From positions 57,256 to 121,255 of the forward strand of contig JALFVE010000055.1 of the NCBI GenBank assembly GCA_022787085.1: 64,000 nucleotides of DNA, given 5' to 3'. Each line of letters opens with the position of its first letter. Position 1 is the stretch's first letter. Origin of the DNA: Oscillospiraceae bacterium (GTDB lineage Bacteria; Bacillota; Clostridia; Oscillospirales; Ruminococcaceae). A program made the translations under genes and the position numbers. Of this stretch, positions 1-7,840 are shown piece by piece. The notes beneath the pieces were generated by a model. That model ran no database searches and had not been told where the DNA came from. It saw only the letters and a list, made by a program, of their open reading frames with translations.

Positions 1-624
1 GAGAGGGCGGATTATACCGTTACAGAGGGAAAGGTTGCATATCTTACCTTTGATGACGGACCTTCAAAATACACTCCGCAAATTCTTGAGATACTCAGGG
101 AAAATGACATTAAGGCTACCTTTTTCATAACAGGCTGGTGCACCGAGGGTAAGGAGACCATCCTTCGTAAGGTTGCCGAGGAGGGGCATACCGTTGGTCT
201 TCACAGCTGGTCCCACGACTATGAGAAGATATATTCTTCGACCGATGAATGGCTGGAGGATTTTGCCAGAGTTTACCGCAAGGTCTATGCGGTTACGGGG
301 CAGAAGCCATGGTGCTTCCGATTTCCGGGCGGCAGCTACAACAATTTCAATCGTGACACCGCAGATGATATCATTGCGGAAATGGATAAGCGGGGCTTTG
401 CCTTCTATGACTGGAATGCCGCCACTGCCGACGCTTCGACCTCCGCTACATATGACAGCTGCCTTGAGAATATCCGTGACAGCATAAACGCCGATCATGA
501 GGTTGTTTTAATGCATGATTCTCTTGAGCTTACTCCCGAATATCTTCAGGACGTTATCGACTATATCAGGGGAGAGGGCTATTCCTTTGAAACGCTTGAT
601 ACTGCCGATCAGGTAAGGTTCTGA
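1..624 (+). CDS. Polysaccharide deacetylase (NodB domain), 5' end outside window
   Basis: This is the C-terminal 207 codons of a gene that begins before base 1. The NodB/CE4 motifs are all visible: TFDDGPS near the left edge (metal-binding Asp pair), HSWSHD with the His-x3-His ligand pair about 60 residues on, RFPGG, and a closing LMHD. Such enzymes remove N-acetyl groups from peptidoglycan or other amino sugars outside the cell, using a divalent metal. The catalytic domain runs to the stop with no extra C-terminal module. Substrate cannot be told from sequence. The gene ends 34 bases before a perfect inverted repeat. Confidence 0.9.
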   Translation, partial: ERADYTVTEGKVAYLTFDDGPSKYTPQILEILRENDIKATFFITGWCTEGKETILRKVAEEGHTVGLHSWSHDYEKIYSSTDEWLEDFARVYRKVYAVTGQKPWCFRFPGGSYNNFNRDTADDIIAEMDKRGFAFYDWNAATADASTSATYDSCLENIRDSINADHEVVLMHDSLELTPEYLQDVIDYIRGEGYSFETLDTADQVRF

Positions 625-658
625 TAATTTATTTTATTAGAAAAGTTAAAATCAGATT

Positions 659-695
659 AAATTTTAGCACTCCCAACCTGCGAGTGCTAAAATTT
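659..695. promoter_or_regulatory. CIRCE-type inverted repeat (copy 1)
   Basis: TTAGCACTC at 664-672, a 9-base spacer, and GAGTGCTAA at 682-690 match the consensus HrcA operator exactly; the arms extend to 14 bp (659-672 and 682-695). No T-run follows, so it is a poor terminator. No groE, dnaK or hrcA gene is adjacent; the only downstream reading frame is a 34-codon remnant at 733. Confidence 0.7.
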
Positions 696-732
696 ACTAT
701 TTAGTCACAATATTATCACGAGATAATCATAT

Positions 733-837
733 ATGCCGTATATACTATTAGTTGTGGAAAAAGAAAAGAGCCTGTATGGCATAGCCAACAGACTCACAAT
801 TGGTGGAGATGAAGCTGCCTATAGATATGACTCGTAA
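733..837 (+). CDS. Short ORF of 34 codons, probable gene remnant
   Basis: An ATG-started frame of 34 codons, rich in ordinary coding residues (KEKSLYGIANRLTIGGDEA), ending at TAA 835. No clear ribosome site precedes it. The frame runs across the att-like 14-mer at 799-812, so it may be the joined end of a former gene. I do not recognise a family. It could be non-coding. Confidence 0.25.
   Translation: MPYILLVVEKEKSLYGIANRLTIGGDEAAYRYDS
799..812. repeat. Direct repeat of the ssrA 3' end (att-like, distal copy)
   Basis: ATTGGTGGAGATGA here is identical to 2943-2956, which is the extreme 3' end of the tmRNA gene (CCA end included) plus two flanking bases. Integrases that use ssrA leave such a duplicated 3' end at the far side of the insertion. 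Only 14 bp are shared, so the element would be old. Confidence 0.45.
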
Positions 838-890
838 ACATAATATTTTTTTCAGTTAATTACCGATGAGATGATGTCAGTAGCATTGAT

Positions 891-902
891 AATACACGTA
901 AC
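891..902. repeat. AATACACGTAAC repeat (left copy)
   Basis: This 12-mer recurs exactly at 2851-2862. Each copy lies about 80 bp inside the corresponding copy of the ssrA-derived 14-mer. Looser ACGTGT/ACACGT sites occur near 1002, 1028, 2656, 2688, 2718, 2799 and 2931. The pattern resembles integrase arm-type sites. Confidence 0.4.
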
Positions 903-957
903 AAGCAACCTTGTAGAAAGCATGTATTTAAGCAGTTTCTACAAGGTTGCTTTTTTA
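903..957 (+). terminator. Rho-independent terminator
   Basis: A perfect 17-bp stem (903-919 with 936-952) and a 16-base loop are followed by T residues. No intact gene lies directly upstream, so it probably belonged to a gene now decayed. Confidence 0.7.
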
Positions 958-1012
958 ATAAAATGTGAAATGCGTACCATTCGGTAAGCTCGTATCGAAC
1001 AACACGTGCTGA

Positions 1013-2331
1013 ATATTTTCTAATAATACGTGTTATATAGAGGAGTACTATTGGGCATTCCATACTGGAGAAGCTTCAATAAGTAGAAATACCTATTATG
1101 TAGATATGTCTGTATAAACACAACTTATTGAGATTGATCTATTAATGGATAAGAATGATATGTTGCTTCAAGGTTTGTTGCTGATAAAATTTGTTGTCTT
1201 AAGAAAATTGATGCAGATACTTTGTGTAGCATTAATAACGAGCTGTTATCGTTATCAGATGAGAAACCCGAATACTCGGGTATGGCAACAACTCTTGCCG
1301 GAATAATGATTTCAGATGAAAATGCCACTTTATTCAACATTGGCAATTCACGAGTGTACTTGCTTCAAGGCGGTAAATACCTTAAGCAGCTGACCAAGGA
1401 CGACACAACAATCAATTATTTGCTTTCAACAGGAAAATTGTTGCCGAATGAAGTAGATAATTTTGAACGCAAATCGGAGATTACCGCTTGTTTTGGTGGG
1501 GGATCGGCAAATCTTTTCAAAATTTCAGTTACAAGTATGGATTCAATACCTTATTCGTTTGTTATCACATCTGACGGAATACACGATCATCTTAGTCAAA
1601 GACGAACCACTCGGCAGCAAGCATTACCAAGTGATTTCGGAGGTGTAAATTATATTCAGGAAAATCCTAATAATAATTATTCTGAATCCAGATCGTCTGC
1701 ATCTCACGATAACGCAATAAGTGTTTCTGAACGGGTTGAACAGCTGGATACTAACTCGTTAATATCAATACATAAAACAAGTGATGATTCAATTGATTGG
1801 ACTGAGGTATTGGTATCATCTACTGCGCCGGACGAAAGTTATAATGCCAATATGTGGGAGTATTACCACGAAATGGCACCTAAAATATTAGCCGGGGATA
1901 TTGATGCTTACTTGCAGTTGATTTATGAAGTGAATCCATTAGATGATTTGTTAATGTATGGAAGCAACTTCAATTTTGGCACAGATGATCCTCAAAAGAT
2001 TGAGGTAGAGTTTGTCATTAACGTAGCGGCATTATCTGATGCAAGAAGTCAAATGAATAATGTGGAGTATAACGATTTGTTGCAGGATTATGTTTGCAGC
2101 ACTTGCATTCGAATTGCAAGAGATATGTTTGCTTTGCTACCAATAGGAACTACTATTGTTCATGCAACATTGAATGGAAATACTGTGGTGTCTGTCGTTT
2201 TTGATAGAAATACTCTTTCAAAAATACGGTTTGGGTATATAGATCCGTCTGATACTTTGAGCAAATTTAAGCATAATATGGATTATAACCCTAATAGGGG
2301 ATTATTGCCAGTAAGAAATATACAGGAGTAA
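1013..2331 (+). pseudogene. PP2C-type Ser/Thr phosphatase, broken N-terminus, with an extra C-terminal domain
   Basis: The longest open part (from a TTG at 1222) encodes 369 residues. PP2C signatures are visible: SGMATTLAG, NIGNSRVYLL followed by LTKDDT, ITACFGG, and FVITSDGIHDHLS. The open frame reaches back to 1159 (ASRFVADKI, a PP2C helix), before which there is a TGA. A separate frame at 1013-1117 reads FHTGEASISRNTYYVD, which fits the PP2C first strand, and then stops. The metal-binding DGMGG segment between them is missing. From about residue 200 to the end lies a second conserved-looking domain I cannot name. I infer a gene that lost part of its 5' half by deletion or frameshift; the C-terminal domain could still be made from an internal start. 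Confidence 0.65.
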
Positions 2332-2436
2332 TTGCTAGAGTTACAGAATGAGAAGAAAAGCAGCTGTAAGATTCAAGCATTAGTAATTATGGCATTTTTT
2401 ATATACCTCTATTTCAACTTTTTAATCTATTTCTAA
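2332..2436 (+). CDS. Possible small tail-anchored membrane peptide, 34 codons
   Basis: A TTG directly after the TAA of the phosphatase frame opens 34 codons: a charged first third (NEKKSS), then a hydrophobic helix (IQALVIMAFFIYLYFNFL) to the stop. CAGGAG lies 3 bases upstream, which is close for a ribosome site. The composition looks like a true membrane helix, but the size and start make it uncertain. It may instead be the remnant end of a larger membrane protein. Confidence 0.3.
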   Translation: MLELQNEKKSSCKIQALVIMAFFIYLYFNFLIYF

Positions 2437-2447
2437 CGTAAAATTTG

Positions 2448-2476
2448 TTTACATCCTGACTTTTTTGTGATATACT
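2448..2476 (+). promoter_or_regulatory. Sigma-A-type promoter
   Basis: TTTACA at 2448-2453, a 17-base spacer, and TATACT at 2471-2476. It faces the CIRCE at 2528 and a 19-codon ORF at 2612. Confidence 0.55.
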
Positions 2477-2525
2477 ATTAGAGTGATGCAGTGAAGTGTA
2501 CTCAGTCCTTTGGTAAGGAATGTTG

Positions 2526-2556
2526 ATTTAGCACTCTTGTGCATAGAGTGCTAAAT
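2526..2556. promoter_or_regulatory. CIRCE-type inverted repeat (copy 2)
   Basis: TTAGCACTC at 2528-2536, 9 bases, GAGTGCTAA at 2546-2554: an exact HrcA operator, with arms extended to 11 bp. It lies about 45 bases past the expected start of transcription from the 2448-2476 promoter, the usual place for CIRCE in a leader. The gene it should control is reduced to a 19-codon frame. Confidence 0.75.
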
Positions 2557-2611
2557 TTCTCCCAACGCTCACTGTTCTATCATCATTCTATCACATTACA
2601 AGGATATTATA

Positions 2612-2671
2612 GTGGATGTAAAGGGAATCCTAGATGAAACACGTGCAGCTAAAAGTACGTGTATTATATAG
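2612..2671 (+). CDS. 19-codon ORF behind promoter, CIRCE and ribosome site; truncated gene start
   Basis: GTG start with AAGGA at 2600-2604 (7-base spacing) gives VDVKGILDETRAAKSTCII and a stop. Its last codons and the following bases (TACGTGT..TTATATAG..GGAG) resemble 1027-1044, where the frame continues as TCYIEEYYWAFHTGE into the phosphatase remnant. I infer that this is the original 5' end of a phosphatase gene copy cut short by a stop. Confidence 0.35.
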   Translation: MDVKGILDETRAAKSTCII

Positions 2672-2850
2672 GAGCCCAATTGTCAACCACGTGTCTAAGC
2701 CATTTTCTCAGAATTTGACACGTGTTTACATTTTGGACATATTTGGCTTTGAACGATTCCTCGATGTGACACGGAAGAATTTTCATTACGTGTCATAGCA
2801 AGGAAGTGTGGAAGATGATGACCCTGAAATGGGGGAGTGCTGCTCGTAAA

Positions 2851-2862
2851 AATACACGTAAC
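2851..2862. repeat. AATACACGTAAC repeat (right copy)
   Basis: Identical to 891-902, and about 80 bp from the tmRNA 3' end. Confidence 0.4.
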
Positions 2863-2864
2863 AG

Positions 2865-2912
2865 GAAAAAAGGAAAAAGCCCCAGATAAGGGAAATCCCT
2901 TATCTAAGGCCT
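2865..2912 (-). terminator. Terminator of ssrA
   Basis: On the minus strand a long stem (AGATAAGGGA at 2884-2893 with TCCCTTATCT at 2896-2905, extended by GGCC/GGGGC bases) is followed by CTTTTTCC. It lies just after the tmRNA 3' end. Confidence 0.75.
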
Positions 2913-2942
2913 TTACGCAAACTTTCCGTTTACGTGTTACCG

Positions 2943-2956
2943 ATTGGTGGAGATGA
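2943..2956. repeat. Direct repeat at the ssrA 3' end (att-like, gene copy)
   Basis: ATTGGTGGAGATGA, identical to 799-812; it covers the CCA end and acceptor stem of tmRNA. Confidence 0.45.
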
Positions 2957-3296
2957 CGGGAATCGAACCCGTGTCCGAAAACCGATCCACACGACTTTCT
3001 ACGAGCATAGTCTGTTATTAACATTCCCTCACATAAGCGCAAACAGACACGCGCTTATGCTCAGTAGCCTGCAATACATCATGCAGACGCAGGCACTTCT
3101 GCATGACGTTCACCGCTGATCGGCGCCTGTTCCGAGACCGCGGTACTTCTCAGACAGACGAGCAGCAATTAAGCAGCTGCTAATTCAAAATTATCGTTGT
3201 CGTCTAATTTTAAAACGTGTGCGGGTTAAAGAGATCAGCACAATCCTCTGCTCGCTTATCATGCTTCAAAGTCCCCGTCGAAACCTTTACATCCCC
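2945..3296 (-). ncRNA. ssrA: tmRNA (transfer-messenger RNA)
   Basis: tmRNA rescues ribosomes stalled on broken messages, adding a degradation tag with SmpB. Both ends fit: the RNA would start GGGGATGTAAAGG at 3296 and end with a tRNA-Ala-like T-arm (GGTTCGATTCCCG) and CCA at 2945, 352 bases in all. The tag reading frame is visible at 3169-3204 and ends DDNDNFELAAA then TAA; the resume codon is not certain, as no Ala codon sits clearly at the front. smpB lies 18 bases upstream on the same strand, so the two may share a transcript. Confidence 0.95.
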
Positions 3297-3314
3297 GTGA
3301 TTTGAAGCGGATAT

Positions 3315-3785
3315 TTACCTGTTCTTTTCCTTGATGGCTCTGTCAATGTCACGCTTAGCAGCCTCGGCAGCCATTGCGTCACGCTTGTCGTGAAGCTTCT
3401 TGCCCTTGCACAGCCCAACCTGGACCTTGACTCTTGAGCCTTTGAAATAAAGAGATATGGGGATAAGAGTCAGCCCCTCCTGCTTAATGGTACCAAAAAG
3501 CTTGTTTATCTCCTTTTTGTGAAGCAGAAGCCGCCTTACCCTCATAGGATCACGGTTGAAAATATTTCCGTGGTCATAGGGAGAAATGTGCATACCCTTC
3601 ACCCAAAGCTCGCCGTCCTCGATGGTGCACCATGAATCCTTGAGATTCACGCCGCCCTGACGGATAGCCTTGACCTCAGTTCCCACCAGCTCAATCCCTG
3701 CTTCGTAGCTTTCAAGTATGAAATAATCGTGCCTTGCCTTCCGGTTCTCGGCAATGGTCTTTAAACCGCTTTTTTCCGCAGGCAT
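3315..3785 (-). CDS. smpB: SsrA-binding protein SmpB
   Basis: SmpB binds tmRNA and places it in the A site of stalled ribosomes. The 156-residue product is of normal length and carries the family signatures: [38 protein letters not shown] (OB-fold part) and the basic C-terminal tail [24 protein letters not shown]. The chosen ATG at 3785 has AAAGGA 9 bases upstream; an upstream frame extension of 22 residues has no ribosome site. ssrA follows on the same strand, the classic pairing. Confidence 0.96.
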   Translation of the reverse strand: MPAEKSGLKTIAENRKARHDYFILESYEAGIELVGTEVKAIRQGGVNLKDSWCTIEDGELWVKGMHISPYDHGNIFNRDPMRVRRLLLHKKEINKLFGTIKQEGLTLIPISLYFKGSRVKVQVGLCKGKKLHDKRDAMAAEAAKRDIDRAIKEKNR

Positions 3786-3822
3786 GTTAACACGTCCTTT
3801 CCATACAAATGCTGCAACAAAT

Positions 3823-3851
3823 AATATAACATATCCGCAGGGAATTGTCAA
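3823..3851 (-). promoter_or_regulatory. Promoter of smpB-ssrA
   Basis: On the minus strand TTGACA (3846-3851), 17 bases, TATATT (3823-3828). It lies 38 bases upstream of the smpB start. Confidence 0.75.
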
Positions 3852-3929
3852 GAGGTTTAGCTTTAATTTTTTTCGCAGATTCCGACAAATTCGTGACTAT
3901 AAAAATCCATCTGAAAGGAAGATGATATT

Positions 3930-6545
3930 ATGAATATGCAGAAGCTTACCAAAAAAACCATCGAAGCGATTCAGGCGGCTCAGGATACCGCAATGAATTA
4001 CGGCAACCAGAATGTTGACCAGCCCCATCTGCTCTATGCCCTGCTTATGCAGGAAAACGGGCTTATCCCTCAGCTTGTGAAGAAGCTGGGAAAAGACCCC
4101 AGCGTGGTTGCGGGCAGTGTTGAACGCATTATCGGAAAGATTCCCAAGGTCTCGGGAAGCGGCAGGGATATGAATACCGTTTATATCTCCCAGTCCCTTG
4201 ACAGGCTCCTTAATGCAACCGAGGCAATTGCCAAGAGCATGGGCGACGAGTATGTTTCCGTGGAGCATATCATGCTGTCCTATTTCGACAATGCGGACAA
4301 GGATATCAAGCAGCTGTTCACCGATTTCGCCCTTGACAAGGACGGCTTCCTGAAAGCATTGCAGGAGGTAAGAGGCAATCAGCGTGTCACCACCGATTCC
4401 CCCGAGGACACCTATGATGTGCTGAAAAAATACGGTCAGGACCTTGTGGAGCTTGCCCGTCAGAACAAGCTTGATCCCGTTATCGGCAGAGACAGCGAGA
4501 TCCGTAATTCTATCCGTATCCTTTCCAGAAAGAGCAAGAATAATCCCGTTCTTATCGGTGAACCGGGCGTTGGTAAAACTGCCATTGCCGAGGGACTTGC
4601 ACAGCGTATCGTCAGGGGAGATGTTCCCGATAATCTCAAGGACAGGAAGATTTTCTCCCTGGATATGGGTTCGCTTATTTCCGGTGCAAAGTTCAGAGGA
4701 GAGTTTGAGGAACGCTTAAAGGCTGTTCTCAACGAGGTTAAAAAATCCGACGGTAAGATAATTCTTTTTATTGACGAGCTTCACACCATTGTGGGCGCAG
4801 GAAAGACCGACGGCGCTATGGACGCAGGCAACCTTTTAAAGCCCATGCTTGCAAGAGGCGAGCTGCACTGCATCGGTGCCACCACTCTGAACGAGTACAG
4901 GCAGTACATCGAAAAGGATCCCGCTCTTGCGAGACGTTTCCAGCCTGTTCATGTTGATGAGCCTACCGTTGAGGATACGATTTCCATTCTGAGAGGTCTC
5001 AAGGACAGATATGAGGTATTCCACGGCGTTAAGATTCAGGACAGTGCGCTTATAACCGCTGCTGTGCTTTCAAACCGCTATATTTCCGACAGATTCCTTC
5101 CCGATAAGGCGATAGACCTTGTTGATGAAGCCTGCGCGCTTATCAGGACAGAGATGAATTCAATGCCCACCGAGCTTGATGACATTGCCAGAAAGATAAT
5201 GCAGAAGGAAATTGCCGAGACCGCTCTTAAAAAGGAGGATGACAAGCTTTCAAAGGAACAGCTTGAAGAGGTTCAGAAGGAGCTTTCCGAGCTGCGTGAC
5301 GAGTTCAATTCCATGAAAACCAGATGGGAAAACGAGAAAAATTCCATTTCCCGTCTCCAGAAGCTTCGTGAGGATATTGATAAGACCAATGCGGATATTG
5401 CCGAGGCTGAGAGAAGCTATGATCTTAACAAGGCTGCCGAGCTGAAATACGGCAAGCTGCCCTCTCTGAAAAAAGAGCTTGAGGAAGCCGAGCAGGCAGC
5501 TGATGATTATGAAAAGAACACTCTTCTCCGTGACAAGGTGACAGATGAGGAAATCGCAAAGATCGTGGGCAGATGGACGGGAATACCCGTTTCAAAGCTC
5601 ATGGAGGGCGAGAGGGAAAAGCTTCTTCGCCTTGAGGATATCCTTCACAAGAGAGTTATCGGTCAGGACGAGGCTGTGGAAAAGGTCAGCGAGGCTATCC
5701 TTCGCTCCAGAGCGGGTATTCAGGACCCCAACCGTCCGCTTGGCTCATTTATGTTCATGGGACCTACGGGCGTTGGAAAGACCGAGCTTGCCAAGGCACT
5801 TGCTCAGGCGCTTTTTGACGACGAGAAGAATATCGTCCGAATCGACATGACCGAGTATATGGAGAAGCACTCTGTGAGCCGTCTTATCGGAGCGCCTCCG
5901 GGCTATGTGGGTTATGAGGAGGGCGGTCAGCTCACCGAGGCTGTGCGCCGCAAGCCTTATGCTGTTGTGCTGTTTGATGAGGTTGAGAAGGCTCATCCAG
6001 ATGTATTCAACATTCTGCTGCAGGTCCTTGACGACGGCCGTATAACCGATTCTCAGGGACGGACGGTGGATTTCAAGAATACCATTATTATTCTCACATC
6101 AAATCTCGGCTCGGATTTCATTCTTGAAGGAATTGATGAAAACAACGAGATCAGACCTGAGGCAAGGGCGCAGGTGGATAAGCTGCTCAAGTCCCATTTC
6201 CGTCCCGAGTTCCTTAATCGTCTCGACGAGATAGTTTTCTACAAGCCTCTTTCAAAGAAGGAAATTTATCCCATTATCGACCTTATGCTGGAAAAGCTCA
6301 GACAGCGGCTTTCGGACAAGCAGCTTGAGCTTGAAGTCACCGAAAATGCAAAGGAGCTTATTGTCAAGGAGGGCTATGATCCCGTTTACGGAGCAAGACC
6401 TCTCAAGAGATATATCCAGAGCAGACTTGAAACTCTTATCGCCCGCACGATGATAGCCGAGGACTTAGAGCCTGACACGACAATCAGAGTGGACAGCGAC
6501 GGAGAAAAGATGCTTGTGACCGCATTGCCGCCTAAGACTGAATAA
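3930..6545 (+). CDS. clpB: ATP-dependent disaggregase ClpB
   Basis: ClpB is the hexameric AAA+ chaperone that dissolves aggregates with DnaK. The 871 residues show the N-terminal Clp repeat domain (about 1-150), NBD1 with Walker A GEPGVGKT near 210 and Walker B ILFIDELH, the coiled middle domain (about 400-520) that separates ClpB from ClpC/ClpA, NBD2 with GPTGVGKT near 611, and the C-terminal D2-small domain. Start ATG at 3930 has GAAAGGAAG upstream. No CtsR box or CIRCE is visible in the 78 bases before it; the CIRCE at 2528 is 1.4 kb away across two opposed genes. A terminator follows. Confidence 0.97.
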   Translation: MNMQKLTKKTIEAIQAAQDTAMNYGNQNVDQPHLLYALLMQENGLIPQLVKKLGKDPSVVAGSVERIIGKIPKVSGSGRDMNTVYISQSLDRLLNATEAIAKSMGDEYVSVEHIMLSYFDNADKDIKQLFTDFALDKDGFLKALQEVRGNQRVTTDSPEDTYDVLKKYGQDLVELARQNKLDPVIGRDSEIRNSIRILSRKSKNNPVLIGEPGVGKTAIAEGLAQRIVRGDVPDNLKDRKIFSLDMGSLISGAKFRGEFEERLKAVLNEVKKSDGKIILFIDELHTIVGAGKTDGAMDAGNLLKPMLARGELHCIGATTLNEYRQYIEKDPALARRFQPVHVDEPTVEDTISILRGLKDRYEVFHGVKIQDSALITAAVLSNRYISDRFLPDKAIDLVDEACALIRTEMNSMPTELDDIARKIMQKEIAETALKKEDDKLSKEQLEEVQKELSELRDEFNSMKTRWENEKNSISRLQKLREDIDKTNADIAEAERSYDLNKAAELKYGKLPSLKKELEEAEQAADDYEKNTLLRDKVTDEEIAKIVGRWTGIPVSKLMEGEREKLLRLEDILHKRVIGQDEAVEKVSEAILRSRAGIQDPNRPLGSFMFMGPTGVGKTELAKALAQALFDDEKNIVRIDMTEYMEKHSVSRLIGAPPGYVGYEEGGQLTEAVRRKPYAVVLFDEVEKAHPDVFNILLQVLDDGRITDSQGRTVDFKNTIIILTSNLGSDFILEGIDENNEIRPEARAQVDKLLKSHFRPEFLNRLDEIVFYKPLSKKEIYPIIDLMLEKLRQRLSDKQLELEVTENAKELIVKEGYDPVYGARPLKRYIQSRLETLIARTMIAEDLEPDTTIRVDSDGEKMLVTALPPKTE

Positions 6546-6550
6546 TATCC

Positions 6551-6598
6551 GGGGGCTGTATCATTTATCTCAGAAGAAAATGGTGCAGCCTCCTTTTT
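6551..6598 (+). terminator. Terminator of clpB
   Basis: GGGGGCTG at 6551-6558 can pair with CAGCCTCC at 6586-6593, followed by TTTTTT. Confidence 0.7.
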
Positions 6599-6668
6599 TA
6601 CTCAAAACATCAAGAAATCCTTTTCCGAATATGTTATCATATAATCAGAGGGAGCAGACGTGCTTCTC

Positions 6669-6770
6669 ATACTAAACACCTATTGAATTATGGGAATCTC
6701 TTGCCGCAAAATCCATATATGCAAGATTTTGCGGCGATTTCTTCTCCATAATTCTAATGGTGTTTAGTAT
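6669..6770. repeat. 102-bp palindromic element with ATACTAA/TTAGTAT ends
   Basis: The two ends are exact 12-bp inverted repeats (ATACTAAACACC at 6669-6680, GGTGTTTAGTAT at 6759-6770). Inside, GAATTATGG (6685-6693) pairs with 6746-6754 and GCCGCAAAATC (6703-6713) with 6725-6735, so nearly the whole element can fold as one hairpin. It sits 27 bases before the AraC-GGDEF gene. A second element of the same plan but different sequence is at 19480-19637. It could be a MITE-like element or a structured leader. Confidence 0.7.
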
Positions 6771-6797
6771 CACAAAAATTTATGACCGGTGATAAAT

Positions 6798-7616
6798 ATG
6801 GAAAAATTTGAGATCCTGTCCGAAGCGCTGGACTATATCGAGGAAAATCTCGGCAGGGGAGTGACCCCTGAGGAATGTGCCGCTAAATGCTGCTACAGCC
6901 TTTCAAATATGCAGAAAATGTTCCGCTGCACCTTTAATATAGGCATAAGCGATTACATTTCCCGCAGGCGGATAACCATGGCGGCAAGGGAGCTTATTGA
7001 GACTGACAGAACCGTGCTTGACATTGCTGTGAAATACGGCTACAATTCCCATGAGGTTTTTACCCGTGCATTTACGAGGCTCTGGGGCGTTACACCTGCA
7101 GCTTTCCGCAAAAGCAGCGGCTTTTCCGATATTTATCCGAAGCTCGGAAGGAACGATCGTCTTTTTGACGGGAAAGGAAATGAGATCATGAGCAGTAAGA
7201 TAAGATTTGACGTTTCGCACCTTTATGATTTTATCAGCGAGCGGCGCGGAAAATACGCTGTGTGCTTTGATATGCACCATCTGATGTATATCAACGATAC
7301 TTTCGGAAGAGCGGCGGGAGACGCTGCTATTGCCGAATGTCTGCGGCGTATCGATAAGGCGGCAGGCGAGGATATGCTTCTTATCAGAGTGGGCGGAGAT
7401 GAGTTCGTTCTGATAACCGATCATTCGGATAAGGAAGACGCCGAAAGGACGGCACAGAGAGTGCTTGAGCAAAACGGCGGCATGGTTAAATCGGGGGATA
7501 ACGAATTTCAGGTGTCCATGCGGGCGGGCTTTGTTGTGATCCCCGAAAGCGGAAATATCCGATATAACGAGCTTTTTGACAGCTTTATCATTGCAGGCAG
7601 ACCTATGGAGGAGTAA
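6798..7616 (+). CDS. AraC-type DNA-binding domain fused to a GGDEF domain
   Basis: The N-terminal half (about 1-110) is an AraC/XylS double helix-turn-helix (YIEENLGRGVTPEECA, then ISRRRITMAARELI, YGYNSHEVFTRAFTRLWGVTP). The C-terminal half (about 135-272) is a GGDEF domain with an intact RVGGDEF at about residue 197-203 and the DMHHLMYINDTFGRAAGD metal-site region, so diguanylate cyclase activity is possible. The order differs from usual AraC proteins, where a ligand domain precedes the DNA-binding part. ATG 6798 is preferred over GTG 6789 because GGTGAT lies just before it. The palindrome at 6669-6770 lies in its leader. Confidence 0.85.
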   Translation: MEKFEILSEALDYIEENLGRGVTPEECAAKCCYSLSNMQKMFRCTFNIGISDYISRRRITMAARELIETDRTVLDIAVKYGYNSHEVFTRAFTRLWGVTPAAFRKSSGFSDIYPKLGRNDRLFDGKGNEIMSSKIRFDVSHLYDFISERRGKYAVCFDMHHLMYINDTFGRAAGDAAIAECLRRIDKAAGEDMLLIRVGGDEFVLITDHSDKEDAERTAQRVLEQNGGMVKSGDNEFQVSMRAGFVVIPESGNIRYNELFDSFIIAGRPMEE

Positions 7617-7745
7617 TTGAATAATTGTTGATTTTTTAAATTGCTTCTATGCTGCGAAATTGTCATAATTTACCGTCTCTGCATTTTTTGTTAATAATAT
7701 GTATTATATCACAAAAAAGACTTCACAAATTCTACAAAGAATTAT

Positions 7746-7774
7746 TTGACAAATGTAATTTTTTGTGTTATAAT
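7746..7774 (+). promoter_or_regulatory. Consensus promoter for the coiled-coil gene
   Basis: TTGACA (7746-7751), 17 bases, TATAAT (7769-7774): a perfect sigma-A match, leaving a leader of about 60 bases before the ATG at 7841. Confidence 0.9.
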
Positions 7775-7840
7775 ATCTATATAGAATTTTCGTGTTAACG
7801 AAATCATAAATATTTTTAGAGAAACGGTGGTTGTGTATTG

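Noticed and set aside
659..695. CIRCE copy 1 as a simple terminator of the deacetylase gene
   Set aside because: The stem is good but no T-run follows on the plus strand, and both arms and spacer match the HrcA operator exactly. A dual role cannot be fully excluded.
2695..3042. Open frame overlapping the tmRNA gene on the minus strand
   Set aside because: It runs through the tmRNA 3' domain and its terminator; the RNA gene explains the sequence.
3852..3929. CtsR or CIRCE site before clpB
   Set aside because: No GGTCAAA-type tandem heptads and no TTAGCACTC are present in this leader.
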